Shown here one piece after another: positions 1-8,215 of a DNA stretch of 22,375 nucleotides. The notes beneath the pieces were generated by a model. The model saw nothing but the letters and a program-made list of their open reading frames with translations, did no database searches and was not told where the DNA came from. This DNA is from a virus, in the IMG/VR virus record IMGVR_UViG_3300027580_000508, positions 1 through 22,375 of that record; one strand, given 5' to 3'. Made by a program: the position numbers and the translations under genes. How positions within the stretch are numbered: position 1 is the first letter of the stretch; every line of letters starts with the position of its first letter.

Positions 1-234
1 TCAACCTTCCACCCCAGCCTCTTGCAATTTCCTTTGCTCATATTCTACCACCGAAGCTTCCCAGACCTGGTATCCCCGCACTGGACCAAAAGTCGCGGCC
101 CTTAATTCTCCGGAATGTATCAAACGGTAAATGCTGGATCTGGACAACCCCAAACGCTGAGCTACCTGGGCCACATCCAGGCGCTTGTCATTTTCATTAA
201 CTGCTTTTTGCTGTGCCTGCTGTTTCTTCGCCAT
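1..234 (-). CDS. Small HTH (excisionase/MerR-like) DNA-binding protein
   Basis: A 77-residue protein. Residues about 18-66 form a helix-turn-helix of the HTH_17/excisionase type: a 'LDVAQVAQRLGLSRSSIYRL' segment, then a short wing containing 'GPVRGYQVW'. Proteins like this bind DNA as recombination directionality factors, regulators or small packaging/adaptor proteins. A basic, Gln-rich tail precedes the HTH. The ATG lies one base beyond the stop of the large terminase gene, and an AGGAGGT ribosome-binding site sits in the terminase 3' end, so the two are translationally coupled. The TGA stop is the first three bases of the window, so the gene is complete. Its place after the terminase argues against a classical excisionase beside the integrase; a late regulator or head-module accessory is equally possible. 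Confidence 0.75.
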   Translation of the reverse strand: MAKKQQAQQKAVNENDKRLDVAQVAQRLGLSRSSIYRLIHSGELRAATFGPVRGYQVWEASVVEYEQRKLQEAGVEG

Positions 235-235
235 G

Positions 236-2299
236 TTACCTCCTGTTTAGCCATGATGGTTTTCCGGATCCACTTCCAGGACCGGGCTTTGACTTTTTCT
301 GTTTGGGCTTTTGTGTTTTCTGTTGCTTGAATGTCCAGTGTTTGATCCCCATTTCATCAGCCAGTGCCAAAACATACACTGAACAGTCCCAACCGTGGTT
401 GGGCTGATTCGAGGGGCACATCCAGCGATTTTTCTGCTCATCCAGGTATTCCGTGCACATGTGCCGTGCCCAATCCCTGGTGGTCTCGCTGTGGTATCTC
501 CAAGCGCCGGGATCCAGGGGAGCTATTTGCAGCTTAGTGGACAGATTGTCTTTGTAGTGGTTAACGTCCAGCTGCAGGAGCTGAACCCCTCCGGGGATCT
601 GCTTGTTTGAACCGGGATAAGTCTCTATTTTGGACCATTTCCTGGGCCTGTTAGCTCTGGTATTCATGCCCTGGATCGGAATAACCCTTCCCCTGTGCGC
701 CCTGCAGAAATCGTATACTTCCGCAGTACGGTGCCCCATTGCGTCGATTGCTACCCTGGATACCTGGTACTCGTTTCCGTCCGGATCCTGATAACTGTCC
801 TCGAACAACACCTGGCGCAAGGAATCAAAGGCTGGATGGTAGGGGTATGACCTGTCCTGTAGTTGTTCCGGGTCCATCTTGGCCCAATCCGCCTTGATAA
901 ACCCTTCCCTTATCTGCCAGCTATCCTGGGCCACCCCATAACCAATTGCACGGATTTCATACCAAAATCCATTATCCTGAGTATCTACACCGGCCAATAA
1001 ACAGGCTACCTGGCCGTTGCCCGGCACCTGACCCCTGGGGCGCTCATCGCACAGTGCCAAAATCTGATCTTCCTGGCGCTCTACTTCGTATTCAACCCAG
1101 GGTTCGGCCATATAGTTGTTCATGAAATCTTTCAGTTCCGTCTTGTCATGCCTGGATCTCAAAAAGGCAGCTGCAATTTCGGACAGAGATACAAACGGAG
1201 ATATCCAGGACGGCAAATGGAAGCCTACCTTTTTCGGCCGGTATTTTCTCAGGTGGTCAAACAGTTCCAATCCGGAATTCGCTTCTCTCCACTGCCCTGC
1301 CCTAACTGCCCGGTCCCTTTGATAGTCTGACCAAACCGCTTCCGGATCCGACTGGCAAACAGAGCCAGCGCATTTGTACCAGGCCAGCTCCAGTGATTCT
1401 ATCCTGGTGGGGTCGCGCTCATCCTTCGGCCATTTTATTCCGTGCAAGCTGTCCTTCTCTCCCAGTTCCATCTTTTGCCTGTGTCCGCACAAGGGGCAGA
1501 CAACCTCGTAATGGAACACAGCTTCCGCTTCCTGGCTCATATAAGTCCATATAGGTGCCTGTTCTACTGTCGGGGTGGAGAGCTGCCAGATCTTCCGGCT
1601 CCACTTGTACGTCTGTGTACGTTTCTTCCCCAGTGGGATAGGGCCTGCTTCCCGCTTACTTGCAACCTCCGGGTATTTGTCTGTCTCGTCGAAAATAACA
1701 ACCTTGATCGGCTTGTTCCCCAACCTACTGGCAGATCTGGCCCAGGCCATAAAGATAAGCATGTGTTGCAGGTTGATCCGCAGGGAAGATGAATCGTCCG
1801 CCACCCCGGTCATGTAGGACCGCAACCTGGGGGAATTTTTAATCATGGGTTCCACGCGGTCCTTGTTGTTTTCCTTGGCCGTGACCTCATCCGGATAAAC
1901 GTACAGGACCGGCCCCGGATCCCGGTCTATCGTATACCCCACAAAATTATGAGCCGCTTCCGACCCGCCAACCTGGGGAGCCTTGCAAAGTCCTATCTCT
2001 TGTACGCTGGGAAAGTTTGCCGCATCCATGACCCCGGCCAAATATGGAGTGGTGTTGTTCCTCCAGGGACCTGGAAGTGAGGATTGAGTAACTACCCGGT
2101 GCCGCTCCGCCCACTCGGAAACCGGAACCTTTTTGCGCTTGCGCAGGACCTTGCGCTCGGCTTTGGTGAACCTGGTCGTGTGCGTAAAACCACCCTGTTC
2201 CCTGATGCGATTCTTTACTGACTCCGGCAGCCAGTCCGGAAAATTTACTTGTATGGTTTGGGGTTGTTTCTCTACCGGGAGTTCAGCTTGATTTTGCAT
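236..2299 (-). CDS. Phage terminase large subunit, lambda GpA-like
   Basis: A 687-residue motor and nuclease that packages phage DNA into proheads. Visible motifs: a Walker A variant 'KAPQVGGSE' at about 106-114, Walker B 'VVIFDETDKYP' at 200-210 with D204/E205, and coupling motif 'STPT' at 241-244. A zinc knuckle is formed by C268/C271 (CPLCGH) with C310/C315. The C-terminal RNase H-fold nuclease shows its acidic residues in 'AGVDTQDN' (D439), 'VAIDAMGH' (D519) and 'WDCSVYVLA' (D638). Length and motif order match the Terminase_GpA family, which in lambda makes cos ends. A Lys/Pro/Gly-rich tail follows the nuclease. The small subunit lies just upstream (2645-3226), separated by an AT-rich insertion. 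The ribosome-binding site at the chosen ATG is weak. Confidence 0.95.
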   Translation of the reverse strand: MQNQAELPVEKQPQTIQVNFPDWLPESVKNRIREQGGFTHTTRFTKAERKVLRKRKKVPVSEWAERHRVVTQSSLPGPWRNNTTPYLAGVMDAANFPSVQEIGLCKAPQVGGSEAAHNFVGYTIDRDPGPVLYVYPDEVTAKENNKDRVEPMIKNSPRLRSYMTGVADDSSSLRINLQHMLIFMAWARSASRLGNKPIKVVIFDETDKYPEVASKREAGPIPLGKKRTQTYKWSRKIWQLSTPTVEQAPIWTYMSQEAEAVFHYEVVCPLCGHRQKMELGEKDSLHGIKWPKDERDPTRIESLELAWYKCAGSVCQSDPEAVWSDYQRDRAVRAGQWREANSGLELFDHLRKYRPKKVGFHLPSWISPFVSLSEIAAAFLRSRHDKTELKDFMNNYMAEPWVEYEVERQEDQILALCDERPRGQVPGNGQVACLLAGVDTQDNGFWYEIRAIGYGVAQDSWQIREGFIKADWAKMDPEQLQDRSYPYHPAFDSLRQVLFEDSYQDPDGNEYQVSRVAIDAMGHRTAEVYDFCRAHRGRVIPIQGMNTRANRPRKWSKIETYPGSNKQIPGGVQLLQLDVNHYKDNLSTKLQIAPLDPGAWRYHSETTRDWARHMCTEYLDEQKNRWMCPSNQPNHGWDCSVYVLALADEMGIKHWTFKQQKTQKPKQKKSKPGPGSGSGKPSWLNRR

Positions 2300-2340
2300 A
2301 CTATTTTGTGCTTTTATCTATTGTTCTTATATTTCCCTAT

Positions 2341-2613
2341 TTATGTTGATATAAATTCAAAAGGTTCAATTCCCATAATGCAGTAACCTGAAGGCAATCC
2401 TACATTATTAAAGACACCTCCATAAATTATATAGTCTACTCTTGCGGTTATAGCTCTCCTTGTATATCCATTTTCTTTATCGAATTCGCGCAAAATAATT
2501 ACATCTTCAACCTCAAAATCCCTATCATTTTTTCTATATTCGAAATTCTTCATTCCATCCCAAGTAGCTTGAAAATATTCCGGATATGTCTTCAATGTAT
2601 GTGTTTTCCTCAT
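2341..2613 (-). CDS. DUF3850 (ASCH/PUA-like) small protein
   Basis: A 90-residue protein matching the DUF3850 family throughout: 'HTLKTYPEYFQATWDGMKNF' at the N terminus, 'EYRKNDRDFEVEDVIILREF' in the middle, and a 'GYCIMGIEPF' end. The family is an ASCH-like, PUA-related fold expected to bind RNA or modified nucleotides and is common in phages; its role here is unknown. The gene is clearly more AT-rich than the terminase genes on either side and separates the two terminase subunits, which are usually adjacent. That suggests it was inserted as a moron. Upstream bases contain only a weak GAGAAG-type ribosome-binding site. Confidence 0.8.
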   Translation of the reverse strand: MRKTHTLKTYPEYFQATWDGMKNFEYRKNDRDFEVEDVIILREFDKENGYTRRAITARVDYIIYGGVFNNVGLPSGYCIMGIEPFEFIST

Positions 2614-2644
2614 TATAGCTTCTCACTTAATAAACGATTCTTAG

Positions 2645-3226
2645 TTATTCGATTTCTTCCCCGGTTGTCTGAATTTCTTCCTCTCCCACAAATACAACCT
2701 GGAACTGATCCATCCTGGCCATGTCGTTAAACAGGTCGTTCAGGGATTCGTTGGCCGCATCGATCAGGTCCTGGACCCTTTTAGGATCACCGTTTACCGC
2801 CCAGATCCACTCCAGGGCCTTTTCCCGGATCATATTCCGCAACCTGGCCTCGTGTGCTGCAACCCTGGAAGCCAACTCAGCTTCGAAATCCGACTTCGGA
2901 ATATACTTGCCCATTTCCTTTTCATATTCCAATTGCCGGCGCTTGTTTTCCCAGTCCAGTTTCTCGATTTCCTTTTGCAATTTTGTCCTGTTCAGTTCCT
3001 CGGCTTCCTCTGCGTGCTTGTCCAGGTCCGGCTGAATCAATCCCTCCCGCTTGATATAGCTTTCCAGGCTGGATTGAGTTATAGAACCATCTGCTTCCAG
3101 TTGGCACTTTCCATTCTTGCAGTCCTGGTAAAACTTGGACTTGCCTAGTTTATACCCGCGCCTGTGCAGATATTCGTGCGCCTCCAGCCGATTCTTGAAA
3201 ATACGTTCCTGGCTTTCCTCGGTCAT
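2645..3226 (-). CDS. Terminase small subunit, Nu1-like
   Basis: A 193-residue protein, likely the DNA-recognition subunit of the packaging terminase. The N-terminal third (about 8-60) reads as a winged-helix domain ('RLEAHEYLHRRGYKLGKSKF', then a Lys-rich turn and 'ITQSSLESYIKREGL'). Residues 65-105 are a charged coiled coil, as in lambda Nu1, where it drives dimerization and leads to the large-subunit contact region. The C terminus is acidic. Support comes from architecture and from its place upstream of the GpA-like terminase; I cannot show sequence homology directly. An AAGGAG site lies 5 bases from the ATG and overlaps the end of the upstream zinc-ribbon gene, so translation is probably coupled. 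Confidence 0.75.
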   Translation of the reverse strand: MTEESQERIFKNRLEAHEYLHRRGYKLGKSKFYQDCKNGKCQLEADGSITQSSLESYIKREGLIQPDLDKHAEEAEELNRTKLQKEIEKLDWENKRRQLEYEKEMGKYIPKSDFEAELASRVAAHEARLRNMIREKALEWIWAVNGDPKRVQDLIDAANESLNDLFNDMARMDQFQVVFVGEEEIQTTGEEIE

Positions 3227-3237
3227 CCCCGCTCCTT

Positions 3238-3447
3238 TTACTCACCCCATTTATAAGAATATCTTTCGTCATTGGTCTTAATCTTGGACCGTAAACCCTT
3301 GGAAGAGGTGCTTTTGCATCTTTCACAAAACCTACCAGGCATATACCCTTTCTTCTTGCGCTGGTAATAGGTGCTTAGTTTAATTTTAAAACTGGCACCG
3401 CAATTTTCACACTTGCAATTTACCGCTTGATTAGTGTCAACACTCAC
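3238..3447 (-). CDS. Small zinc-ribbon protein
   Basis: A 69-residue protein with two CxxC knuckles: 'CKCENCG' (C13/C16, with an extra C11) and 'CERC' (C41/C44), separated by a basic 'YYQRKKKGYMPGRF' segment. It should bind one zinc ion and probably nucleic acid. The C terminus is basic, then aromatic ('LRSKIKTN...YSYKW'). The start is GTG, supported by a strong GGGGAGGT site 8 bases upstream; no in-frame ATG fits. It lies between the P-loop kinase-like gene and the small terminase. A degraded copy of its last ~20 codons lies at 3988-4048. Function unknown. Confidence 0.75.
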   Translation of the reverse strand: MSVDTNQAVNCKCENCGASFKIKLSTYYQRKKKGYMPGRFCERCKSTSSKGLRSKIKTNDERYSYKWGE

Positions 3448-3469
3448 CCTTATTTACCTCCCCTGAAAA

Positions 3470-3970
3470 CTATTCTATCTCCAGGATATGATTTTCCCGG
3501 CAATAGAGTTCTCTTATTTTCCCCTCTACCTGTAAACGAAAATCCGGATCCAGCTCCCTTGTCCCGTCCAGGTTGTGCCAATCGTTATTCCTGGAACTTT
3601 TCCACAATATCCTGTCATAAGTCCTTACCCACGCATGAGCCAGGTTGAGCATTCTCTGTACATCCTCATCCGGACTTGAGTTATTGCCTTTTGCCAACCA
3701 GGTATAGGCGACTACGTCCATCACTGTGCAATCGCACACCAGGAAATCATAAATATTGGCGAGCCTTATCTCTTCCTGGACCTTGCGGGCGAAAATCCAC
3801 ATCTGCGACTCAAAGGTCGTGTTCTTGTTTATCGGCAAGGGACATTCCCTTTCAACATTGACCAAGCTCCCTACTTCTTTTTCCGGGTTCTCTTTTTTCA
3901 ACTCCACTGCTTTCATATATGTGGAATAGGTTTTTCCGGTCCCGTATGTCCCGGAGTATGCAATTTTCAT
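3470..3970 (-). CDS. P-loop NTPase, nucleotide-kinase-like
   Basis: A 166-residue protein opening directly with a Walker A loop 'SGTYGTGKT' (residues 6-14). A mid-protein strand 'FLVCDCTVMDVVAY' resembles the Walker B/DRx region of small P-loop kinases (NadR-, thymidylate kinase- or AAA_28-like). Such phage proteins phosphorylate nucleosides or nucleotides, or have lost that activity; the substrate cannot be read from sequence. The start at 3970 is chosen because AAGGAG sits 7 bases upstream and the Walker A strand then begins at residue 2. A longer reading from a TTG at 4048 would run through the zinc-ribbon remnant and is unlikely. The dUTPase nearby supports a nucleotide-metabolism role. 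Confidence 0.75.
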   Translation of the reverse strand: MKIAYSGTYGTGKTYSTYMKAVELKKENPEKEVGSLVNVERECPLPINKNTTFESQMWIFARKVQEEIRLANIYDFLVCDCTVMDVVAYTWLAKGNNSSPDEDVQRMLNLAHAWVRTYDRILWKSSRNNDWHNLDGTRELDPDFRLQVEGKIRELYCRENHILEIE

Positions 3971-3987
3971 CTTGATTCTCCTTCTTT

Positions 3988-4048
3988 TTACTCTATCCAC
4001 TTGTAAGAATACTTGAGACCCGGCATTTAATTTTGCCTTGGATCTCAA
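3988..4048 (-). pseudogene. 3' remnant of a zinc-ribbon gene paralogous to 3238-3447
   Basis: On the minus strand this stretch encodes 'LRSKxKxN' and then, after a frame change, 'KYSYKWIE' followed by TAA. The intact gene at 3238-3447 ends 'LRSKIKTN...RYSYKWGE' plus TAA. About 19 of the last 25 bases match between the two. It lies between the AT-rich gene 4045-4419 and the kinase-like gene, as if that insertion removed the front of a duplicate zinc-ribbon gene. The match is short, so this is a moderate call. Confidence 0.45.
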
Positions 4049-4419
4049 CCAGTTAAACCTTGTTTTAATTTTTCTTTTAATTCGCGAATTTTTTGTTCAA
4101 ATTTTTCATATACAAAGATATGTTCATTTAACTGTTTATTCTTATCTTCTTTATCATCCGCGGAATCACTTTCGTCTCTAGAAAATAATTCGAGCAAATC
4201 ATTACAATCATCTTCACATAATTTTATTAAATCAGAACAAAATTCAACATCTTCTTCACATCCTTCAAAAATGTTCATATAAAGTTTAAAGTTTTTAGTC
4301 ATAACATTAGATTCTAAAAAAATTTTCATATTTTCAGAAGAACTAAGTGTCTTTAATATATTACATCCATTGTTGTTTATAAAATCTTCTGAATCTATTC
4401 TTAAGTTTATTTCTTTCAT
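4045..4419 (-). CDS. Acidic AT-rich hypothetical protein
   Basis: A 124-residue protein I do not recognise. It is strongly acidic, with an Asp/Glu/Ser run around residues 78-92 ('DESDSADDKEDKNK'), and ends in a Lys/Glu-rich helix likely to form a coiled coil. Three Cys pairs are scattered in the middle, without a clear zinc motif. A strong AAAGGAGG site stands 4 bases before the ATG, which supports real expression. Base composition is far more AT-rich than the flanking genes, and its 3' end abuts a broken zinc-ribbon copy, so it looks like a recent insertion. Acidic phage proteins of this size are sometimes DNA mimics or inhibitors; that is speculation here. Confidence 0.65.
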   Translation of the reverse strand: MKEINLRIDSEDFINNNGCNILKTLSSSENMKIFLESNVMTKNFKLYMNIFEGCEEDVEFCSDLIKLCEDDCNDLLELFSRDESDSADDKEDKNKQLNEHIFVYEKFEQKIRELKEKLKQGLTG

Positions 4420-4471
4420 ACTTCCTCCTTTATTTTATGCCGCTTGACCCGTGTCCATCCCGGTCCACATC

Positions 4472-4924
4472 CTACAATTGTTTTACCGGCAAAACATTAA
4501 TCCCAGACATCTTGGGAACTATCTTGAATTGGACGACCCTCTCGTACAATCTCAATTCATTCGGAAAAATAGCCAAAAACTCAACAAACCATTCGTCATT
4601 GTTGCCGCAATAATCACTGTCCACGACTCCCATGCTGTTGGTCATGATTAATCCGTGCCGCTTGAACAAGGAACTCCTGGGCAGCAAATGTGCCTCGCAG
4701 CCTTTTGGCAGCTGGGCGGCAAATCCCAACCCGATCTTGACAATATCCATCGCTTCAAATGTGACACTTTTACAAGCTAAATGATCAGGTCTTTGCCATC
4801 GCTGATTCTCTCCGTTTTTCTGAATACTGCTTGCCCGAACATCAATCCAGTCACCATAATGGCCGGATTCTATAGCCGGCAAACTTGGATCCAAATACCT
4901 AACCTGCATATTCAAGCTACTCAT
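4472..4924 (-). CDS. dut: dUTPase (dUTP pyrophosphatase-like)
   Basis: A 150-residue trimeric-type dUTPase that would hydrolyse dUTP to dUMP and PPi, limiting uracil in phage DNA. Motif II 'PRSSL' is at 82-86, motif III 'GVVDSDYCGN' at 99-108 and motif IV 'ERVVQFKIV' at 129-136. Motif I is divergent ('GDWIDVRAS', about 24-32). The Gly-rich motif V arm that normally closes the active site is absent, as the protein stops soon after motif IV. A dCTP-deaminase-like or regulatory variant of the fold is therefore possible. The ATG overlaps the end of the primase gene by 8 bases, with a GGAGGGGG site upstream. Confidence 0.85.
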   Translation of the reverse strand: MSSLNMQVRYLDPSLPAIESGHYGDWIDVRASSIQKNGENQRWQRPDHLACKSVTFEAMDIVKIGLGFAAQLPKGCEAHLLPRSSLFKRHGLIMTNSMGVVDSDYCGNNDEWFVEFLAIFPNELRLYERVVQFKIVPKMSGINVLPVKQL

Positions 4925-6365
4925 TCACCCCCTCCAATAAGTTGTTCCGGTTTATGATTCTGCCCAGCCTTTTCGCTTGGAAGTGCAAAAAATCAATAAC
5001 GTAATCATCCCCAAACACCAGGTCGCTGATCCGTTTGGACAGCTCCCAGTACTCCAGAGCCTTTACCGGATTTTCCCTCAAGTGGACACTGCCGTTTTGC
5101 GCAACTTCTATAGCTGCCGGATACTGATCCAGCAAATGATACAACTCCTTGATCGTGTCCGGTATATCCAAATCATCAACCGCGTTGCCGTTTTCCTGGT
5201 TCGGAGAAAGTTCCTGCGGCTTTTCCACACTTTTTTCCACCTGTTCAAAAGAAGGTCCAAAGTTCCAGGCCGGCGGCAATCCTGACAATATCCATTGCCT
5301 GATATCCAGGCCCTTCTGCAGCGCATCCCCAGCGTCCTTGCCATAGGGCACAGGCCACAAGCTCGAAATATCCGGGAAGTGATTGTTCCACCATTCAGCC
5401 GCTTTGGCTCCTGCCTGATCAAAATCCAGGGCCAACAATATGCAGTTGCACTCCTGCAGCAATTGGTACGCAGCTTCATCCGGCTTTGACGAACTGCTCC
5501 CCAATCCGATGATGTCCACCAGGTCGCCGACGAACCGGTGCAACATTATTGCATCCAGTTCAGTTTCCACCGCCACGGCCCCCTGGGGCAAACCGGTTTC
5601 GGTATTAGCCCTTTCGATCAACATCATCCTCGGGGTGGATCCCGGAATCATATAATATCTCAGTTCGTTTTCCTGGCTTGTGAACCTGCGGACCCTGATC
5701 CGAAGAATGCTTTCATTATCCATGTAGGGTATGATCAGGCCCTGTGGGATCCATAGCTTTTTTGGCTTGCCGTTTTCCTTGTACTCTTCCTGCAGGCCCC
5801 AGCTGGATCTTTCCCTGAAAATGTCCTTCCCCCTCTCCCCTGGATTCCATCCAAGCTTGAATTTCCGGGCCATTTCCATGTCGATTCCGCGTGCCGCAAG
5901 CCAGTTCCGGATTTCCTGATTACGTTCCAGGTGCTGCTGCCCCCAGGCGATCAATCTTTTTGCCTTCTCCTGCCATATTTCTTCCGGGTCCTGATAATGC
6001 TTGGGCTCGTATTCCTGGCCCGATTGCTCCCTTGGCATTCTCGGGGTCCGCTTGAAGCTGCTCAATTCTCCGCTGCCCTTTAACACATCAGGGCGGAACT
6101 TGCTGAAAAACTCCTTGAAGGCGGCTGAGTTTTCCAGGCCATGAATGGATTGATAAATATTTATGAGATCTCCGCTTGTGCCGCAGGAGTGGCAATATCC
6201 AAAATCCTTTCCTGGTGTGTAATAAAATGCACCGCCCGGGGTATCCTCAACGTGCCAGGGGCAATGCGCCCATATGTGGCCACCGTAGTCATGCGGCTCG
6301 GTCAATATCTGCTTGGCTATGCTGTCCAGCTCACCGCTGTTTAAATGTTCACCTGCAGCTCCCAT
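4917..6365 (-). CDS. DNA primase, CHC2 zinc finger plus Toprim
   Basis: A 482-residue DnaG-type primase making RNA primers for phage replication. The zinc-binding domain shows 'CPWH' (C35/H38) and 'YCHSCGTSGDLI' (C58/C61). A central linker region leads to the Toprim fold, with 'AVETELDAIML' (E267/E269) and 'LALDFDQAG' (D314/D316), then 'GKDAGDAL' at about 342. The C-terminal ~100 residues probably contact the helicase. It is encoded downstream of the SF3 helicase across a repeat-rich gap, so primase and helicase are separate proteins, unlike the fused P4 alpha protein. AGAGGT precedes the ATG by 4 bases. Confidence 0.92.
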   Translation of the reverse strand: MGAAGEHLNSGELDSIAKQILTEPHDYGGHIWAHCPWHVEDTPGGAFYYTPGKDFGYCHSCGTSGDLINIYQSIHGLENSAAFKEFFSKFRPDVLKGSGELSSFKRTPRMPREQSGQEYEPKHYQDPEEIWQEKAKRLIAWGQQHLERNQEIRNWLAARGIDMEMARKFKLGWNPGERGKDIFRERSSWGLQEEYKENGKPKKLWIPQGLIIPYMDNESILRIRVRRFTSQENELRYYMIPGSTPRMMLIERANTETGLPQGAVAVETELDAIMLHRFVGDLVDIIGLGSSSSKPDEAAYQLLQECNCILLALDFDQAGAKAAEWWNNHFPDISSLWPVPYGKDAGDALQKGLDIRQWILSGLPPAWNFGPSFEQVEKSVEKPQELSPNQENGNAVDDLDIPDTIKELYHLLDQYPAAIEVAQNGSVHLRENPVKALEYWELSKRISDLVFGDDYVIDFLHFQAKRLGRIINRNNLLEGVNE

Positions 6366-6391
6366 AAATACCTCTGGACCTTTGGACCTTT

Positions 6392-6638
6392 GTGGAAGAT
6401 TGATGCTTTAAATCTTCCACTTATAATTTACTGTATTCTCTTTATTTTTTATCTTTTATGGAAGATTGGAAGATTTTTTATAAAAAAACGGAAAAATAAA
6501 AAAAAGATTTAATAAACATACGGAAAAATTACGCGCAATCTTCCAATCTTCCACGCATATATCTATCTTGTTAAATTTCAATCAGTTATTTTGTGGAGGA
6601 TTATTTATTCAATCTTCCACAATCTTCCAATCTTCCAC
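6392..6638. repeat. Iteron-like cluster, candidate replication origin
   Basis: Nine exact copies of the 9-mer AATCTTCCA (either strand) lie in this AT-rich gap between helicase and primase genes. Plus-strand copies are at 6411, 6537, 6545, 6611, 6621 and 6629; minus-strand copies at 6393, 6459 and 6467. Copies at 6392-6401 and 6411-6420 form a perfect 10-bp hairpin with a 9-base loop. A further direct repeat, ACGGAAAAAT, is at 6488-6497 and 6520-6529, 32 bases apart. Clustered iterons in AT-rich DNA beside replication genes suggest an origin or an operator array; I cannot separate these. No protein-coding sequence is supported here. Confidence 0.6.
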
Positions 6639-6643
6639 AAAGG

Positions 6644-8215
6644 CTAAAAAGGATCCGCAGCCCTCAAGGCAATACCCCGGTAGCTTATAGTACCCTTCTT
6701 CGACTTTTCGAACTTCTTGGCCAGCATCCGGCCAAAGGCGCGTTGAGATGGTACCTTTTTACCCACGTTTGCCTGGTACCATTCTTCGAAATCCGCATAT
6801 AAAACCGTACTGCTTGTTTCGTAGTTTTCCCCCATTATGCAGCGCTCCTCGATCCAATCTGCCAAAAGATCCTCATCCCTCCGGTATTCCGCCACTGCAT
6901 CCTTGACCTTGGGCGGCGGAGCCAATCCCAGTTTCTGATATTGAAGACATCCCCTGACTATCCAGGCCAATATCCCGGGAGCTTCCTGCCGGAACTTTGT
7001 TTTCAGGGTCCTGTCCTGGCGCCGCTCGTTCTGGCCCTGGGGCTCGCGATTCACGAAAGACAGTTCAAAAGGAATAAGATAAAGGCGCTCCCAAAATGCA
7101 AAATCATCCGCGGGAGCGTGTGGCCTGTTGTTGGTCAGGAGAAACAGGGAATGTGTGGCGGGGAATGTAGAGTTATACTTGTCATGCGGATTGCGGCCAA
7201 CCAAGGTATCGTCGCCGGTCAGCCACTTTACCCGGCTGGTACTTATCCTGCAGCCCTCGTCAGTCTCTGCGGCAAACGCCAGGCGCAGTCCCCGCAATGA
7301 CATTATGTCAGGTGATGGTCCCGAGCTGTTGCGGTTTTTCCCCTGGTCTACCAGCATATCGCTGGGTATCGGCGCGGCCAAGTCCCCCAGGATCCAGGAC
7401 AGGGTTTCCACTACCAGGCTCTTGCCGTTCCTGCCCTGCCCGGAAAACACGAAAAACGCGTTTTCCGAGTTCTTCCCAAGTATTGCAGCCCCAAAGACCC
7501 GCTGCAGAAAATCCACCATTTCCTGCTTGTCGTTCATGATTTCCAGCAAGGCGTTTTCCCAGGTGGGGCACTCGGCATCTATCCCTTGCCATTCCACTGG
7601 GCTGGCCATACTAAGATAGTCATCACGCCGGCCCTGTCTTACCTGGCCAGTGCGCAAATCTATGACTCCGTTCTGGCAAGCCAACAGATACGGATTCATA
7701 TCCATGTCGCTGCCGTCTATTCCCAGTCCTTCTTCGCACGTATGCGCAAAGGCAAGGGTGTTTTGCCTGCCTCTTGTGGATCTCAACCTATCAACCCGCT
7801 TATGCAGAGACTTTTTCAAGGCCTCTAGCCGCCTGTACTCGTCCTTGTTTCCGTCCCTTGCTGCCTGGCCTATTTGCTCATCTATCTTTTCAGCTTCCTG
7901 GAGATATCTAACCGCCAGGTCCTCGCAAGCCTGTAGACTGTGCTCCATCACATCCCGGCTCCAGTAATGCTCCTGCCACTCCATCCATTCGCCTGCCTGT
8001 TTATTGTAAATGAACCTTCCCCGCTGCAGAGCGGCGAAAAGCATACCGTCCCCGAGCTCGTTAGCCCGCAGGCACTGCATAACAAAATCGCTGCCAACAC
8101 CTCCGGAACCGCCACCACCTGACCCCCACTTCTCCATTTCCTGCTTACGCTTTTCCACCTGTTCCCGGATATTTTTGTTGGGATCCGAATTTTCCATATC
8201 AATTACCTGTCCCAT
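6644..8215 (-). CDS. SF3 replicative helicase, phage P4/D5-type
   Basis: A 523-residue helicase expected to unwind the phage origin and fork. After a charged N terminus with a Gly/Ser-rich linker (about 31-39), a D5_N-like region (about 170-215, 'LLACQNGVIDLRTG') leads to the SF3 core. Walker A 'GQGRNGKS' is at 259-266, motif B 'LAFAAETDE' at 312-320 and motif C 'SLFLLTNNRP' at 356-365, followed by 'FWERLYLIPF'. The C-terminal ~120 residues form a winged-helix-like region. There is no primase domain; that is supplied by 4917-6365. The ATG has only a modest AAAGGTG-type site. The iteron-like cluster lies directly downstream. Confidence 0.92.
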   Translation of the reverse strand: MGQVIDMENSDPNKNIREQVEKRKQEMEKWGSGGGGSGGVGSDFVMQCLRANELGDGMLFAALQRGRFIYNKQAGEWMEWQEHYWSRDVMEHSLQACEDLAVRYLQEAEKIDEQIGQAARDGNKDEYRRLEALKKSLHKRVDRLRSTRGRQNTLAFAHTCEEGLGIDGSDMDMNPYLLACQNGVIDLRTGQVRQGRRDDYLSMASPVEWQGIDAECPTWENALLEIMNDKQEMVDFLQRVFGAAILGKNSENAFFVFSGQGRNGKSLVVETLSWILGDLAAPIPSDMLVDQGKNRNSSGPSPDIMSLRGLRLAFAAETDEGCRISTSRVKWLTGDDTLVGRNPHDKYNSTFPATHSLFLLTNNRPHAPADDFAFWERLYLIPFELSFVNREPQGQNERRQDRTLKTKFRQEAPGILAWIVRGCLQYQKLGLAPPPKVKDAVAEYRRDEDLLADWIEERCIMGENYETSSTVLYADFEEWYQANVGKKVPSQRAFGRMLAKKFEKSKKGTISYRGIALRAADPF

